Shown: piece by piece, positions 61,894 to 64,000 of the stretch
Numbering within the stretch: the stretch's first letter is position 1
How the letters are laid out: the number at the start of each line of letters is the position of its first letter
DNA from: Cladocopium goreaui
Lineage: Eukaryota > Sar > Dinophyceae > Suessiales > Symbiodiniaceae
DNA length: 64,000 nt
Reading direction: 5' to 3'
NCBI GenBank assembly: GCA_947184155.2
Contig: CAMXCT020000494.1
Coordinates: forward strand, 67,501-131,500
Notes under the pieces: model-generated
Databases searched by the model: none
What the model saw: the letters and a program-made list of their open reading frames with translations, nothing else
Told to the model about the DNA's origin: nothing
Position numbers and translations under genes: made by a program

Positions 61894-63957
61894 CTATATA
61901 AGCATGAGCGACTTTGCAAATTTGATCTCCAAGTCTGGCCGATCTTGTTTTTCCTGTTGAACTTCTAACATCTCTCCCTCCGCAGTGTGAGAATCTTCCC
62001 CCAGGCCTGTAGACTGTTTGCTGGTCTCCTCATCAGCGAGAACACCCAGTGCGGGCGCATTGGCCTGCCAGCGCTGTCTCAAACTTGGAGGATCTGAGGA
62101 TATTCCCATAAAATTCCCAAAATCAGATATTTTTCCTCAGAATCAGGAATTCATGTATTATACATGTGTCATCCCAAATCAGAATCATAAATCCGGATAT
62201 CCCGGTGTTTTGTTTTTTCATTGTGAAAGGATCCCTTTCTGGTTTTTTCCCCTGTGGGCTCTGCAGCTGCACCAACCAGCAAGGAGGCCAGCAGCACCAT
62301 TAAGCGGGCTGACAAGTTGACGCAGTCACCCAAAACCTGGATTCACACCGCGACATGAAAAATATTAAAATGGCTTCAGACACAGCCTGGAAGTCGATTT
62401 TTTGCCTGGATGTTCCCAACTGATTTCCAACCATACTGGTTGCTTCATGATAATTCCCAATGTGTATATATATATGTATATATATATATATGTTTATATA
62501 TAATATTATATATCTCTGGGTAAATTATAATATTTCACTAACCTGAAATAAGGCTATTTTGGGATAATTCTCCTTATTGACTATGATTCCAGTGAGGTCG
62601 CAGTGAGGTCGTTATAATTTAACCAGATATATATTTAAGTTATATGACTTTAAAACTTATATCCCCAGATATTTGCTAGTTCAAAGCCCATCAACATCAA
62701 AGCCTAAATCAGAACTGCCAAATCTCGCCCAGACACTGTGTATTCCATCCTCTTGGCACTGCCACAGACGCCACAATAACTGCGGCCAGTGGTGACGCCA
62801 AATCGCCCAACCAGTTTCAGGCGCTTGAAGACCTGGGTTCCAATTTTTGGCAGTTCGGCGGATCAGTGGAGTGAAGAAGGGGAAGGTGGAGATTGGTATT
62901 GCAGGATGGCATTGATTAGTATTGGTTCATATTGGGTCATATTATATTCATATTGGTTAGTGTGAAGTTGGATTCCAAACCACTTCTGTCAGATATCACC
63001 AAGCGAAACTCACCTGAAACCCGGCCATGCGACACTCACCAGCTCCTTGCTGGCCAGCACGGCCCGTGCAGGGTCGTCGGGGTGCACCAAGGGTGGCAGC
63101 CCGAAGACCAGCAGAAACAGCCTCAGGGGGGTTATGGTAGATACAATGGTAGATGATATAACTGATATAACCAACAACTATGAACCCCAATTGGTTTTCA
63201 TTTTAAACTTTTACTAAGTTTGTGGTTTATAAACCCCATGATACATCCATACTTCATGATGGTTTAGAAACCAACAAAAATGAGGGGTACCACCTTCTGG
63301 CACTGCGAGGGATGGATGTAACGGTGGTTGAACTGTCCATCTCAAAAAACACACATGCCATGCCACGGAAATGGTCTACCACGCAATTTCTGGATATGCC
63401 AGGTAGGCTTGAAAACAAACTAGAAGATCTAGAAGTTGAATAAATCAGGACACATTGCGGTGCATGGTGGATTGCTTCAACTTCGCTGCGTTGAGCCCAG
63501 CGCATGCCCTTGTCGTCAATCAGGAACTTGTTGAGAGTTCCTTCATGCGAGTAGCACACTTTCTGCACCTCAGGGGCAACGCCCGGAACGCCCGGAACGT
63601 GGTGCTGTGGGATCCCAAGGTGATCGGCGCTGGGGCTGCCACGGAAGACATCAGTTCCTGCGCCTGCTTTGGGCCATCCTGGGACATGACCTCAGGAAAT
63701 CTTCGTGAGCAGTGGTCAAGACATCATCGACATCCCGGGTTTGTCAAATTTCCCCAATAATCCCAATATATTCCAATATTATGAAGGTTATGAAGGGTTA
63801 TGAAGGGTAAGTAGTATAACTTTTCCGAACTCGTCATCAACTGTGCACTGTTTTGAACATTGCTCAACTGTGCACTTGATCCAAAGGAGAAAAGCTTTGA
63901 GCAATGGGGTCATCACGTCCAGACCGGAGCCATTGATGAAGAGCACTGAAATCTTGC
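61894..63957 (-). CDS. Class III adenylyl/guanylyl cyclase, catalytic half-domain, partial
   Basis: Makes cyclic nucleotides from NTPs. Very small exons join in phase. An exon from about 63957 gives KISVLFINGSGLDVMT. 63568-63504 gives VQKVCYSHEGTLNKFLIDDKG and has a GC donor. 63121-63040 gives LFLLVFGLPPLVHPDDPARA and has a GTGAGT donor. 62832-62737 gives VFKRLKLVGRFGVTTGRSYC, then VCGSAKRMEYT. 62336-62298 gives VLGDCVNLSARLM. 62064-61894 gives ANAPALGVLADEETSKQ and ends at a stop. The order matches soluble-adenylyl-cyclase-type domains: EG..NK...DDKG, FG.P...H.DDP, GV.TG..YCG, MEYTV.GD.VNL.ARLM. Asn and Arg of VNLSARL are the transition-state residues of the C2-type half. The first metal Asp is replaced (FINGSG), so it probably works with another half-domain. 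The exon between 63810 and 63570 is unresolved, and the gene extends right of base 64000. Confidence 0.82.
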
Positions 63958-64000
63958 CTCGCAACGACCAAGAGCCCGGTTGATTGGGTAAAAAACTGCC

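Noticed and set aside
1-64000. CRISPR arrays, rRNA, prokaryotic operons or terminators
   Set aside because: None seen. Repeats are satellites, MITEs and retroelement ends, and the gene structure is eukaryotic. tRNA genes were not found by eye, but a covariance search was not possible.

Overview
The window looks like nuclear DNA of a dinoflagellate, most like a Symbiodiniaceae-type genome. The evidence is internal. Intron-rich genes use GC and apparently GA 5' splice sites with AG acceptors. Long AT-rich and simple-sequence spacers are common. Young retrotransposons encode methyltransferase domains, and there are processed gene copies and TTTAGGG-like interstitial repeats. Genes are small exons scattered on the minus strand; every host gene I could support is on that strand.

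Layout. 0.8-2.8 kb: N-terminal exons of a starch/glycogen branching enzyme running off the left edge. 6.7-7.5 kb: exons of an unrecognised gene. 8.0-9.0 kb: a frame-broken dual-specificity phosphatase copy. 12.2 kb: a TPR-like exon. 13.6-15.0 kb: a complete three-exon ribonucleotide reductase small subunit. 15.4-16.5 kb: an intronless ARPC1 (Arp2/3 subunit) lying between 19-bp direct repeats. 17.9-19.8 kb: exons of an unknown gene. 20.84-29.46 kb: a complete Ty1/copia element with identical LTRs, a 5-bp target duplication and one 2,622-residue polyprotein. 30.1-30.7 kb: a PAP2_C (sphingomyelin-synthase-like) membrane enzyme. 33.0-33.3 and 38.8-40.6 kb: exons of unknown genes. 40.60-48.79 kb: a tyrosine-recombinase (DIRS/Ngaro/VIPER-like) retroelement with split direct repeats and a full C5-cytosine DNA methyltransferase. 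49.3-50.2 kb: a two-exon YbaK-type protein. 53.3-55.1 and 57.4-58.8 kb: unknown multi-exon genes. 56.1-57.0 kb: tandem repeats. 61.9-64.0 kb: a class III nucleotidyl cyclase split into very small exons and running off the right edge.

The most interesting material is the two retroelements. The tyrosine-recombinase element has the order recombinase - Gag-like - (in-frame UAG) - DNMT - RT - RNase H, with further frame changes at short sites. The copia element carries a methyltransferase-like fold between protease and integrase, and a C-terminal membrane plus coiled-coil module after RNase H. Retrotransposon-borne DNMTs in dinoflagellates have published precedent; the particular architectures here deserve checking. 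Several MITE-like hairpin families (TACCCTCTGG..., TCAATGGATTGG..., CTGGTTGGTGG...) punctuate the spacers.

Exon limits were read by eye from reading frame, family similarity and splice-site dinucleotides. Genes described only as coherent exons are tentative. No database search was possible.
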